Origin: Saprospiraceae bacterium
GTDB lineage: Bacteria; Bacteroidota; Bacteroidia; Chitinophagales; Saprospiraceae
Direction: 5' to 3'
Assembly: GCA_947441325.1 (NCBI GenBank)
Contig: CANETR010000032.1
Coordinates: forward strand, 1-10,239
DNA: 10,239 nucleotides
Shown: positions 1 to 7,032 of the stretch, in pieces
Numbering within the stretch: position 1 is the stretch's first letter
How the letters are laid out: the number at the start of each line of letters is the position of its first letter
Notes under the pieces: generated by a model
What the model saw: the letters and a program-made list of their open reading frames with translations, nothing else
What the model was told of the DNA's origin: nothing
The model's database searches: none
Program-made: the position numbers and the translations under genes

Positions 1-1299
1 CCCGATACATTTAAAAGCATATTTAACTTTGAAAAACGTTACGGAAAACAATTATTATGGATTACTGTGGGTTTAATCACTATTGGACTCATTCAATTCA
101 TAGAAGGTCGAATTTTTCAGAATTTTGCCTTTGTCATTTTGGGAATTTCTGTCTTTCTGCTCATAGCGGTGCTTTTTACAAAACCTGTTAATGGTTCAAC
201 TTCCTGGTTCGATCTGGGCGGTTTCCGTTTTCAACCCTCCGAATTTGGCAAAACAGCTAGCGCGCTTGCCTTAGCCTCTTTATTGAGCTTACCGGATATC
301 CGAATGCAGGATATAAGGGGCAAAACAATAGCCCTATTGGTTTTAGGCGTACCTACCTTGTTAGTACTACTTCAAAATGATACAGGCTCAACACTCGCCT
401 ACCTGTCATTTTTTTTAGTGCTTTATCGGGCTGGTTTTCCATTAACCATATTCATCATCTTTATTTTTGTTTTCTTTTTGTCTATTGCTGCATTGATGTT
501 CGATAATGTTTGGTGGCTGCTGCATCTCATGATATTATTTGGAAATCTTGTGTTACTCAGATTTTGGAAAAAAGACGAAAGGTGGACAATTGCTTTCTTA
601 TTATTAAGTTTTACAGCCTTGTATTTCTTTAGTAAAACAATTTCTTTACTAATATTGGCTCAGGGCATTATACTGCTCTTATTCACCTTATTAAACATTT
701 TGAAAAGGAATTGGCAAATAACCGTTATCACATCGCTTAGCATCCTTATTGCTTTTATTTACAGCCTCTCCGTAAATTATCTGGTAAATAATATTTTAAA
801 AACCCATCAACAGGAACGGATATGGGTTTGGTTAAGGCCAGAAAAATGTGACCCCTTGGGATCACTATATAATCTAGAGCAGTCGAAATACGCCATTGGA
901 TCTGGAGGATACTTTGGCAAAGGCTTCCTTGAAGGCGAAAGAACAAAATTGGACTATGTGCCGGAGCAATCTACCGATTTTATTTTTTGTACAGTTGGTG
1001 AAGAGTGGGGCTTCTTTGGAAGTTTCTTTATAATAGGCATTTTCATTGCATTACTTTTGAGAATTCTATTCTTAGCAGAAAGACAAAGATTCAGTTTTGC
1101 AAAGTTTTATGCATATGGTGTTGCATCCATTCTCTTATTTCATATTTTTGTGAATATCGGAATGACCATGGGACTTTTGCCGGTAATTGGCATTCCTCTT
1201 CCATTCGTAAGTTATGGAGGTTCTTCAATGATCTCCTTTTCAATAATGATTGGAATTTTATTAAAGTTAGACAGTGAACGTTCATCTGCTTACAGATAA
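1..1299 (+). CDS. rodA: RodA, peptidoglycan glycosyltransferase of the SEDS family (5' end outside window)
   Basis: Integral membrane polymerase that links lipid II into glycan strands for side-wall growth, normally working with a class B PBP2. The frame is open to base 1, so the gene starts outside the window; the GTG at 67 is internal. Numbering from base 1, I see the SEDS signature SWFDLGGFRFQPSEFGK near residues 68-84, the QNDTGS segment near 125-130, and a large periplasmic loop with CDPLG, where Asp284 (bases 850-852) matches the catalytic Asp of RodA/FtsW. VPEQSTDFIF, GEEWG and the C-terminal GIPLPFVSYGGSS follow. NIGMTMG before that motif favours RodA over FtsW. The stretch between QNDTGS and the catalytic loop is about 85 residues longer than in E. 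coli RodA and holds extra hydrophobic segments. The next gene starts 11 bases after the stop. Confidence 0.95.
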   Translation, partial: PDTFKSIFNFEKRYGKQLLWITVGLITIGLIQFIEGRIFQNFAFVILGISVFLLIAVLFTKPVNGSTSWFDLGGFRFQPSEFGKTASALALASLLSLPDIRMQDIRGKTIALLVLGVPTLLVLLQNDTGSTLAYLSFFLVLYRAGFPLTIFIIFIFVFFLSIAALMFDNVWWLLHLMILFGNLVLLRFWKKDERWTIAFLLLSFTALYFFSKTISLLILAQGIILLLFTLLNILKRNWQITVITSLSILIAFIYSLSVNYLVNNILKTHQQERIWVWLRPEKCDPLGSLYNLEQSKYAIGSGGYFGKGFLEGERTKLDYVPEQSTDFIFCTVGEEWGFFGSFFIIGIFIALLLRILFLAERQRFSFAKFYAYGVASILLFHIFVNIGMTMGLLPVIGIPLPFVSYGGSSMISFSIMIGILLKLDSERSSAYR

Positions 1300-1310
1300 A
1301 ATTATAAAAG

Positions 1311-2105
1311 GTGTTAAGATTTCAAATAATAAGAATACTTCAACTTACCGCTGCCATTTTATTAGCGGGAAGAGCTTGGCAACATCTATTTTGGGATGCG
1401 CCCTATGAATTTATTTTTTCGGGAGAAACCGGATTCACCCAATGGTTTAGCGATAAGTTTACTGCTGCCATGGGTTGGTTTTACATGATAGGGGTGCTTT
1501 TCTGTTTTACTTTAGACAGCAGGGATTCTAAATGGGGTTATGTTTTTGTGGTTTACGCTGCTTCCCTCTTGCTCTTGGCACAACTTTACAGGGTATCGAA
1601 TGACTCAGAAATTCCAACGCTGCTGCTCTATACTTCTCAATTTGCCACTCCATTTATTTATTATCAGCTACAGTTTAAAAAAACCGGGATAGGCAAAATA
1701 ATGAATACCCTTAAGTTAAGCCTAACGCTTACGCTTGGTGCCTATGCCTGGTATGCTACCGGCATATATTACGGTCACAAAACGGCATGGATTGATGGCT
1801 TAAATATTGTTTTTGGAATTGGAGAGTCGGGTGCTGCTATTGTTTTATATGCACTTGCTGCTTTTGAAATTATTACCATATTGGTTTTGTGGGTAAAACC
1901 TTTGCAAAAAATAGCTTTTGCCGCTATATTATTTTGGGGTATTTTATTGATGATTGCATCGGTTGCTATTTTCTTTTTAGAACATCCGCATTGGCAGTCT
2001 GGCATTCGTTCAGCTTGGGAGTTGCTATGTCTTGTACCAAATGCAGGCTTATCCTATGCCATTTGGAAATATGTAAATGAAAAGAAAAAAGAGGAAGACT
2101 TTTAA
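1311..2105 (+). CDS. Uncharacterised polytopic membrane protein, possibly a duplicated DoxX-like fold
   Basis: 264 residues with about eight hydrophobic helices, near 5-22, 52-68, 75-93, 102-119, 131-153, 172-195, 199-223 and 234-254, and a charged tail ending KKKEEDF. No catalytic motif is visible. The N-terminal GRAWQHLFWDAPYE stretch is the most conserved-looking part. The two four-helix halves have a similar layout, and the second half vaguely recalls DoxX-type proteins; this is a weak inference, not a family call. The start is GTG at 1311: an in-frame TAA at 1305-1307 blocks anything earlier, and the first helix needs this start. The only purine-rich stretch (AAAAGG) touches the start codon, so there is no normal ribosome binding site. 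It sits 11 bases after rodA and 6 bases before the Sua5 gene, so co-transcription is likely. Confidence 0.8.
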   Translation: MLRFQIIRILQLTAAILLAGRAWQHLFWDAPYEFIFSGETGFTQWFSDKFTAAMGWFYMIGVLFCFTLDSRDSKWGYVFVVYAASLLLLAQLYRVSNDSEIPTLLLYTSQFATPFIYYQLQFKKTGIGKIMNTLKLSLTLTLGAYAWYATGIYYGHKTAWIDGLNIVFGIGESGAAIVLYALAAFEIITILVLWVKPLQKIAFAAILFWGILLMIASVAIFFLEHPHWQSGIRSAWELLCLVPNAGLSYAIWKYVNEKKKEEDF

Positions 2106-2111
2106 GCAATT

Positions 2112-3086
2112 ATGGGTTACAATACAAAAATAGGAACCGACATAGAATTGGCAGCAACATTTCTCAGTGAGAATGACATTGTTGCAATTCCTACTGAGAC
2201 TGTGTACGGTCTCGCGGCCAATGCTTTGAATGAGTTGGCGGTATCTAAGGTCTTTGCAGCAAAAAAACGTCCGCTCTATAACCCATTGATTGTGCATATC
2301 AAAGGCATTGATGAAATCGAAAAGTATGCCTTGGAAGTACCTGATTTGGCCTACAAGCTTTTCGAAGCCTTTGCTCCCGGACCACTTACAGTTATTTTAC
2401 CAAAAAAAGATATTGTCCCCGATATTACAACTGCTGGAAAGCAAAATGTAGCACTTCGTATTCCAAATCACCCGCTTAGTCTTGCGCTGCTTGAATTACT
2501 GGATTTTCCCTTGGCAGCTCCCAGTGCCAACCCTTTTGGATATATCAGCCCTACCTGTGCCGATCATGTTTATAAACAATTAGGGGATAAGATTCCCTAT
2601 ATTTTAGATGGTGGCCCTTGTCAAAATGGCTTGGAATCTACCGTGATAGGTTTTAAAGGTACTGAACCCTTTTTACATAGACTTGGCGCACTGGGTATAG
2701 ATGAAATTAAAAAAATAATTCCAAATATTCAATTTGAAACCCATGACAATACTGCTCCCCTATCGCCGGGCATGCTAAAGCAACATTACTCGCCTAATAC
2801 AAAATTGATAATCAGCAATGAAATTAATAAAATATTGAGCGAGAACTTTGGAAAAAAAATTGGCATTATAAGTCTTTCTAAAGAATACCCAATTGAATCT
2901 CAAAATTTGGTCATTTTAAGTCAAAATGCCGATTTGAATGAGGCAGCACAGAAACTTTATGCCGCACTGCATTATATGGATGCCTTGAATCTTGACCTTA
3001 TTCTGACAGAACCTATGCCTAATATTGGAATAGGCATGGCAATGAATGACCGGCTAGAAAGGGCCGCCTCAAAATTCAACCAATAA
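2112..3086 (+). CDS. tsaC: Threonylcarbamoyl-AMP synthase, long Sua5 type
   Basis: Cytoplasmic enzyme that makes L-threonylcarbamoyl-AMP from threonine, bicarbonate and ATP, the first step of t6A37 modification in tRNAs that read ANN codons. The YrdC domain covers about residues 12-200: IPTETVYGLAANA (26-38), the KKRP basic motif (51-54), AFAPGPLT (86-93), APSAN (136-140) and ESTVIGF (175-181). A linker with SPGMLKQHYSP (218-228) leads to the Sua5 C-terminal domain (about 232-324), which ends with the typical GIGMAMNDRLERAASK. At 324 residues it is the two-domain Sua5 form, not the roughly 190-residue TsaC form. The start is ATG, 6 bases after the membrane protein gene; a GAGGAAG stretch at 2091-2097 is 14 bases away and lies inside the upstream coding sequence, so it may be coincidental. 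It is the last gene of the plus-strand run. Confidence 0.96.
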   Translation: MGYNTKIGTDIELAATFLSENDIVAIPTETVYGLAANALNELAVSKVFAAKKRPLYNPLIVHIKGIDEIEKYALEVPDLAYKLFEAFAPGPLTVILPKKDIVPDITTAGKQNVALRIPNHPLSLALLELLDFPLAAPSANPFGYISPTCADHVYKQLGDKIPYILDGGPCQNGLESTVIGFKGTEPFLHRLGALGIDEIKKIIPNIQFETHDNTAPLSPGMLKQHYSPNTKLIISNEINKILSENFGKKIGIISLSKEYPIESQNLVILSQNADLNEAAQKLYAALHYMDALNLDLILTEPMPNIGIGMAMNDRLERAASKFNQ

Positions 3087-3088
3087 AA

Positions 3089-3108
3089 AAACCGCATTTC
3101 TGCGGTTT
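3089..3108. terminator. Bidirectional rho-independent terminator between convergent genes
   Basis: A perfect 8-base-pair stem (AAACCGCA at 3089-3096, TGCGGTTT at 3101-3108) closes a four-base TTTC loop. It starts two bases after the Sua5 stop and lies 13 bases past the stop of the opposing gene. Read on the minus strand the stem runs into a seven-T tract, so it is the stronger terminator for the TPR gene. On the plus strand the stem is followed by TTTAAAATTTTG, a weaker tail. Confidence 0.85.
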
Positions 3109-3120
3109 AAAATTTTGTTA

Positions 3121-3942
3121 TTATCTCAGCGACTCTATTTCAGGTAAAAGCTTTTTCGCCTTTGACTGATAAGCATGTGAGGGTGTTTCTGAAATTATCT
3201 TGAGCATTTCAGATGCATCGCTAACCTTTATCTGCTTCAGGTAAGCAAGTGCGAGATACCACTGAGCTGCTTCTTTATAATTACCACTGTTTTCTTTAGA
3301 TATAATTTCTTTAAAGAAAATTTCAGCATCGGCACTATTGTTTGTAAAAAGATTGGAAAGTGCCAAATAAAGCTTCAACTCTGAGGTTTTATTATTTTCG
3401 CTTGCTTTACTATAATAATCATTAAAAGAAATTAGAGCCTCTTTGTATTCTTCTTTATTGTAAGAACTAATACCTTTTTCTTTTAGGGCCTCAAGCGGAT
3501 CATTTGCATCGGCTGTCATAGACCTTGTTTTAAGATCTATTGCGGTGTAATGTTCTGCATTGTCTGCAAAAAGTTGGTCAGATTTACTTATTCCCATATT
3601 TTGATATAGTAGGTATCCTGCGGGTAGCATAAGCAATAAAATTACTGCAGCTGCAAGATATTTATATCTGGAAAGGTAAAATCCAATGGAAACAACCTTA
3701 GTTTCTTTTTTCTCAGTAGTTGTTTTTTCCGAAGAGCTTTCTTTTTCCCAATTGTTGATATCTGCCTGGAATTTTTCGAGTTGAATTGCATTGAAACCTT
3801 TATAAAGTTCGAGCAAGCCAAAGGCTTCATCTTTTAATTCAGGGTTTTCCAAAACTTCTTTTTCGAATTCAATTTTCTCGTTATCAGAGAGCAGACCCTT
3901 GTGGTAGCGTTCCAACTTTTCAGTTTGTTCTTGGGTTAGCAT
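3121..3942 (-). CDS. Single-pass membrane protein with anti-sigma-like N-terminus and TPR-like C-terminal domain
   Basis: 273 residues. The N-terminus (about 4-45: ERYHKGLLSDNEKIEFEKEV, then NPELKDEA) resembles the cytoplasmic helices of Bacteroidota anti-sigma-like and TPR proteins. A charged linker rich in Glu, Lys and Thr (about 65-83) follows, then one transmembrane helix (about 94-113, LAAAVILLLMLPAGYLLYQ). The rest, about 120-273, is helical with TPR-like repeats; YNKEEYKEALISFNDYY at 161-177 and a second unit around 221-238 (NYKEAAQWYLALAYL) are clearest. Topology would be cytoplasmic N-terminus and periplasmic repeats, suited to sensing or scaffolding. No sigma-factor gene is present in the window, so an anti-sigma role is only an inference from the N-terminus. 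It is a lone gene: 153 bases from the upstream operon and convergent with the Sua5 gene. No Shine-Dalgarno is obvious. Confidence 0.85.
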   Translation of the reverse strand: MLTQEQTEKLERYHKGLLSDNEKIEFEKEVLENPELKDEAFGLLELYKGFNAIQLEKFQADINNWEKESSSEKTTTEKKETKVVSIGFYLSRYKYLAAAVILLLMLPAGYLLYQNMGISKSDQLFADNAEHYTAIDLKTRSMTADANDPLEALKEKGISSYNKEEYKEALISFNDYYSKASENNKTSELKLYLALSNLFTNNSADAEIFFKEIISKENSGNYKEAAQWYLALAYLKQIKVSDASEMLKIISETPSHAYQSKAKKLLPEIESLR

Positions 3943-4013
3943 GGGTTTAAATTATGTTGATTAAATTTTAGAATTTCGTTTTACTACTATCTATGCCAAT
4001 CTTTATGTATTTG

Positions 4014-4054
4014 TTACCGCTAAGGTAAAATATTTTTTTATTTTTTTTAAAATA
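4014..4054 (-). promoter_or_regulatory. Candidate promoter/operator region of the TPR gene
   Basis: The 153-base gap 3943-4095 has no gene. It holds two near-continuous T runs on the plus strand (4033-4048), flanked by two TAAAATA copies (4026-4032 and 4048-4054) exactly 22 bases apart, and a 5-base inverted repeat TTACC/GGTAA with a 5-base centre (4014-4028). On the minus strand TACCTTAG (4027-4020) differs by one base from the Bacteroidota -7 consensus TAnnTTTG, but I see no TTG element at a suitable distance. Promoter assignment is tentative. Confidence 0.25.
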
Positions 4055-4095
4055 CTTAATTTTTGATGCAAAATCGGCGATGATTCAATGCCCAA

Positions 4096-4959
4096 TCATT
4101 GGCAGGCAGGATTGATACCAAGGACATAAATCTTTACTACACCTATATCTTTTGCCGTTTCGGCGCCTAAAAATCCAGAAATGTCTGCATCATTAATTTC
4201 CTGTTGATATCGTTTCACCAACTCTCGTGAAATGGGCAGATAAGACCAATGCCATTTTTCTTCCTGATAACCTTCGGGGCGTTCAGGTCCCATTTTTGAA
4301 TAGGGTTGACAGAATCCATACTCATGTGCATGTTTCACCAGCCATTCATATTCTTTTTTTCCAAGCGGCTGTTCCCAATATTCAGGATTTACATTGTTAA
4401 TATCAATATCGCTGCCCCAATGATGTCTGGATGTACTTGGCATGGAGTTCCATTCTAAAATTCGTAGTGCTCTTGCCTTTCCCTTTATAGAATCGGGGAT
4501 ATATTGTCCATTGACCATTTGTTTGCCAAGCCATTTCCTTTCCCATATAGCTTTTTGAACATTAAAAGGGCGAGTAGCAGACATAATTTTTAATTTAATG
4601 CCTTCTTTTTCGGCAGCAGCATACATATTATTGAATGCTTCCATCGCCTCTTTGCGTATGTATATAGCTTGATCAGAATAAACCAATTTTTTAGCCGGGA
4701 TGAGCAGAAAGCGATTGTCAGTTGCTGGGTCAAACTGCCCCATCAAGTATTTTTTAGAAATAATTTCCTTTACCCGCTCCTTATCTTTATCGCTTAGATT
4801 AGGATCAATTTCCAATTCCTCTAACTTGTTGCTTTTAGGCACAGTACTATCAGATGGAATAATTATATTTTCTGGATTTTTCCCATTGGGCTGACTATCT
4901 GCAATACTGCATGAGTAAAGGCTCAACAACAAAAAGAAAACTGATAATATTTTAATCAT
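4096..4959 (-). CDS. M15-family (VanY/LdcB-like) peptidoglycan carboxypeptidase lipoprotein
   Basis: Zinc peptidase predicted to trim D-Ala or a neighbouring residue from peptidoglycan stem peptides in the periplasm. With the start at 4959 the protein has 287 residues and begins with a lipoprotein signal (MIKILSVFFLLLSLYSC, lipobox Cys17). A longer open frame starts at 5019, but its extra 20 residues contain no signal and overlap the upstream gene; the 4959 start lies 4 bases after that gene's stop. The M15 motifs are intact: SRHHWGSDID supplies zinc ligands His179 and Asp186, and EKWHWSY supplies catalytic Glu234 and zinc ligand His237. A SATRP motif (127-131), typical of VanY-type peptidases, precedes them. 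Whether it is a DD- or LD-carboxypeptidase cannot be read from sequence. It is the last gene of the six-gene operon; I see no convincing terminator after it. Confidence 0.9.
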   Translation of the reverse strand: MIKILSVFFLLLSLYSCSIADSQPNGKNPENIIIPSDSTVPKSNKLEELEIDPNLSDKDKERVKEIISKKYLMGQFDPATDNRFLLIPAKKLVYSDQAIYIRKEAMEAFNNMYAAAEKEGIKLKIMSATRPFNVQKAIWERKWLGKQMVNGQYIPDSIKGKARALRILEWNSMPSTSRHHWGSDIDINNVNPEYWEQPLGKKEYEWLVKHAHEYGFCQPYSKMGPERPEGYQEEKWHWSYLPISRELVKRYQQEINDADISGFLGAETAKDIGVVKIYVLGINPACQ

Positions 4960-4963
4960 ATTT

Positions 4964-5716
4964 TTATTTAATGATATAGACAAGGCTGTTTGTTTTTTTA
5001 TCCTGAGCATAAGCAGCACAATTGACTTTTATGTCATTAAAAATATAAATATCACCCTTCACAGCCCTGGAAATTATTCCTTTCGTTTCAGAGTTAAAGA
5101 CTTCAGATTCGTTGTTTACAATGCTCTTTTTGCCCTCGTTATTTATGTGAATAAGTGTAAAGGTATTGCATTTACATAGCGAGAGCAAATTTTCATCATA
5201 CAACAATACAAGCTGTCCCTGTTTTATAAATTCCTCAGCCTTAACTTCATCAATATCGATACCTTTCAATCCAACTTTGGGCACGGGGAGTTCAGTTGTT
5301 TCTGTGTATAATAATCCTTGAGCATTGTTAACCTTATTAGATGCCACAATTTCAATGCTAATATTAGGCTCCTTTACAAATAATATAAACAAAGTAGAAT
5401 CGTTCTTTGACCTTTCAATTGTTCCTGCGGTTGTACTTAACTCAATATCGCTTGCATACATATCTTCGGGCACAGCCATCCTGATAGCGTTATATTCTCC
5501 GGCATAAATATAGTAAGCGCCCTCGCCATCATTACTCTCTACATATAGACCTATAGGATAAGCTTCCTCTTCTGCTATTTCTGCTTCAGCCTCTGACGTG
5601 TAATCCAAATTTTCCTGTGGACTTTGAATCATCCATAGCATAGCTGCTGGCAATGCACATCCGGATAAGAGCAATGAAGAACTTAGAACAACAAAAAGGT
5701 TAAAAAATATCCTCAT
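4964..5716 (-). CDS. Lipoprotein with GldM C-terminal-like domains
   Basis: 250 residues with a clear lipoprotein signal (lipobox LSGC, Cys20) and a very acidic linker (about 41-52). The rest resembles the last two periplasmic Ig-type domains of GldM, the gliding/type IX secretion motor protein. The stretch around 69-83 (YIYAGEYNAIRMAVP) matches the usual start of the third GldM domain, and ELPVPKVGLKG (142-152) with KGDIYIFNDIKVN (220-232) matches the usual start and end of the fourth. This is recognition by pattern, without an alignment. The GldM transmembrane helix and first two domains are absent, replaced by the lipid anchor. ATG overlaps the TGA of the upstream pterin enzyme gene (ATGA), so translation is probably coupled; the M15 gene starts 4 bases downstream. 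An alternative is an unrelated Ig-like envelope lipoprotein. Confidence 0.8.
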   Translation of the reverse strand: MRIFFNLFVVLSSSLLLSGCALPAAMLWMIQSPQENLDYTSEAEAEIAEEEAYPIGLYVESNDGEGAYYIYAGEYNAIRMAVPEDMYASDIELSTTAGTIERSKNDSTLFILFVKEPNISIEIVASNKVNNAQGLLYTETTELPVPKVGLKGIDIDEVKAEEFIKQGQLVLLYDENLLSLCKCNTFTLIHINNEGKKSIVNNESEVFNSETKGIISRAVKGDIYIFNDIKVNCAAYAQDKKTNSLVYIIK

Positions 5717-5976
5717 TTTTTTAATTTATAATTTTGGGTAATCTGCTCTATTCTTTGGGCAAGTAAAAAATCTTTTTCAGTAAGGATATTTCCCGCATCA
5801 TGGGTTCTCAAGATAATTTCAACTCTATTGTAGCTGTTTTTCCAATCGGGATGATGATTTATTTCCTCTGCAGCTTCTGCCACTTCGGTCATAAATTTGA
5901 AAGCATTTTTAAAATTAGAAAAAATAAAAACGGCTTCTAACTGAGTATCTTTTTGCTTAAAAAAATCGAATTGCAT
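5713..5976 (-). CDS. phhB: Pterin-4a-carbinolamine dehydratase
   Basis: Small cytoplasmic enzyme that dehydrates 4a-hydroxytetrahydrobiopterin to quinonoid dihydropterin, usually recycling the cofactor of aromatic amino acid hydroxylases. At 87 residues it is a slightly short but complete family member. The signature is intact: AEEINHHPDW (36-45, with His41, His42 and Pro43), NSYNRV (47-52) and THDAGNILTEKD (58-69). FSNFKNAFKFMTEVA (19-33) matches the first helix. The gene starts 3 bases after the OmpA lipoprotein stop and its own TGA overlaps the next ATG, so it is embedded in the envelope operon. No phenylalanine hydroxylase or other pterin gene is in the window, and the reason for its position is unknown. 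Confidence 0.95.
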   Translation of the reverse strand: MQFDFFKQKDTQLEAVFIFSNFKNAFKFMTEVAEAAEEINHHPDWKNSYNRVEIILRTHDAGNILTEKDFLLAQRIEQITQNYKLKK

Positions 5977-5979
5977 CTT

Positions 5980-7011
5980 TTATTTATTGAGAATACCCAT
6001 AATCTCGTCCAGTTTAGGTTCCAGAATAATTTCGGTTCTGCGGTTTACTGCTTTCCCTTTATCATCACTGTTCGAAGCCTTTGGTGAATGTTCTCCCCTG
6101 CCTGCAGATGTCAGTCTGGCTGGTTCAACACCGTTTTTGATCAACTCATGTGTTACCGACATTGCTCTGCTAGAACTCAGGTCCCAGTTCAATTTATCAT
6201 CTCCATCAGAATCGGTATGTCCCTCTACCAAAATAGAAAGCTCGGTACTTTTTGAAAGCACTCCGGCAATTGATTTCAGTGCATCGAGTCCTCTTTTATC
6301 AATTTTTGAGCTACCTGATGTGAATAATAACTTTTGACTGAGTGAAACATATACTTTACCATTACGATTTTCTACTCCCAAATCACCCGCATCGGCAAAT
6401 CCTTTTAGTGCATCATAAAGTTTGTTGCGCAAGGCTTCGGTTTGTGCATCGCGGTCTTTGATAGCCGATTCTAAGTCTTTGATTCTTTTTTCACGACCGG
6501 CTAATTCTTCCTCGAGTTCTTTTTTGTATTTATTCAGGTCGGAGATGTTTGCATCTTTACCCTCCATATCTTTTTTTAACTTTTCAAATGCATCTCGCTC
6601 TCTTCTCAATTCAGATTCGCGCTCATTCAAAATGGTAGTTCTCTCAGAAAGTTGTTTATCTAAATCTTTTTTCTGATTTGCCGCCAATTCCATCATGTCC
6701 TTGTACATTTGCTGCAACTTATCATGCGCCAGGTCTTTTTGTTTGGTAAGTTCTACCTGCTCGCCATATGCTGTCTTGAGTTTATTATACTCATCTTTAA
6801 CCAGGATATGGTCTTTGTCAAGTGCAGATAGTTTATCGGAGGTTTCTTTTAATTTAGATTCCGCTTCAGCTCTGGATCTGGATTCCTGATCTGCTTTAGT
6901 TTGTGCCGATTTACGAGCTTCTGTCTCTTCAAGAAATTTTCTGTTCGACACACAAGAACTTAAAAGTCCCAAAACTAGTATAAGAGCTATACTTTTTGAT
7001 ATCGTTTTCAT
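5980..7011 (-). CDS. OmpA-family peptidoglycan-binding lipoprotein with long coiled coil
   Basis: 343 residues. Lipobox LSSC gives lipidated Cys20, presumably anchoring it in the outer membrane. Residues about 25-200 are charged heptad-like sequence rich in Lys, Glu, Asp, Ala and Leu, predicted to be a long coiled coil spanning the periplasm. The OmpA-like domain is about 218-332: SLSQKLLFTSGSSKI (223-237), VEGHTDSDG (262-270), LSSSRAMSV (278-286), LTSAGRGEHSP (300-310) and NRRTEI (323-328). Asp267 and Arg282 are 15 residues apart and match the pair that binds diaminopimelate in Acinetobacter OmpA (Asp271/Arg286). It lies 21 bases after its degenerate paralogue and 3 bases before the pterin enzyme gene. 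Likely role: tethering outer membrane to peptidoglycan. Confidence 0.93.
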   Translation of the reverse strand: MKTISKSIALILVLGLLSSCVSNRKFLEETEARKSAQTKADQESRSRAEAESKLKETSDKLSALDKDHILVKDEYNKLKTAYGEQVELTKQKDLAHDKLQQMYKDMMELAANQKKDLDKQLSERTTILNERESELRRERDAFEKLKKDMEGKDANISDLNKYKKELEEELAGREKRIKDLESAIKDRDAQTEALRNKLYDALKGFADAGDLGVENRNGKVYVSLSQKLLFTSGSSKIDKRGLDALKSIAGVLSKSTELSILVEGHTDSDGDDKLNWDLSSSRAMSVTHELIKNGVEPARLTSAGRGEHSPKASNSDDKGKAVNRRTEIILEPKLDEIMGILNK

Positions 7012-7032
7012 TTGGATATGGTTATTTATTAT

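Noticed and set aside
67..69. GTG as the start of rodA
   Set aside because: The frame is open to base 1 and the upstream residues read as normal protein, so the true start is outside the window.
4081..4101. Hairpin near the end of the M15 gene as an operon terminator
   Set aside because: Stems of only 5 base pairs, overlapping the stop codon, and no T tract follows on the minus strand.
4960..5019. N-terminal extension of the M15 peptidase from ATG 5019
   Set aside because: It overlaps the upstream lipoprotein gene and would bury the lipoprotein signal that starts at 4959.
5987..6889. Three plus-strand open frames (5987-6337, 6422-6676, 6695-6889) opposite the OmpA lipoprotein gene
   Set aside because: They are antisense shadows of a biased coiled-coil/OmpA coding sequence, with Ser/Leu-rich translations and no recognisable domain.
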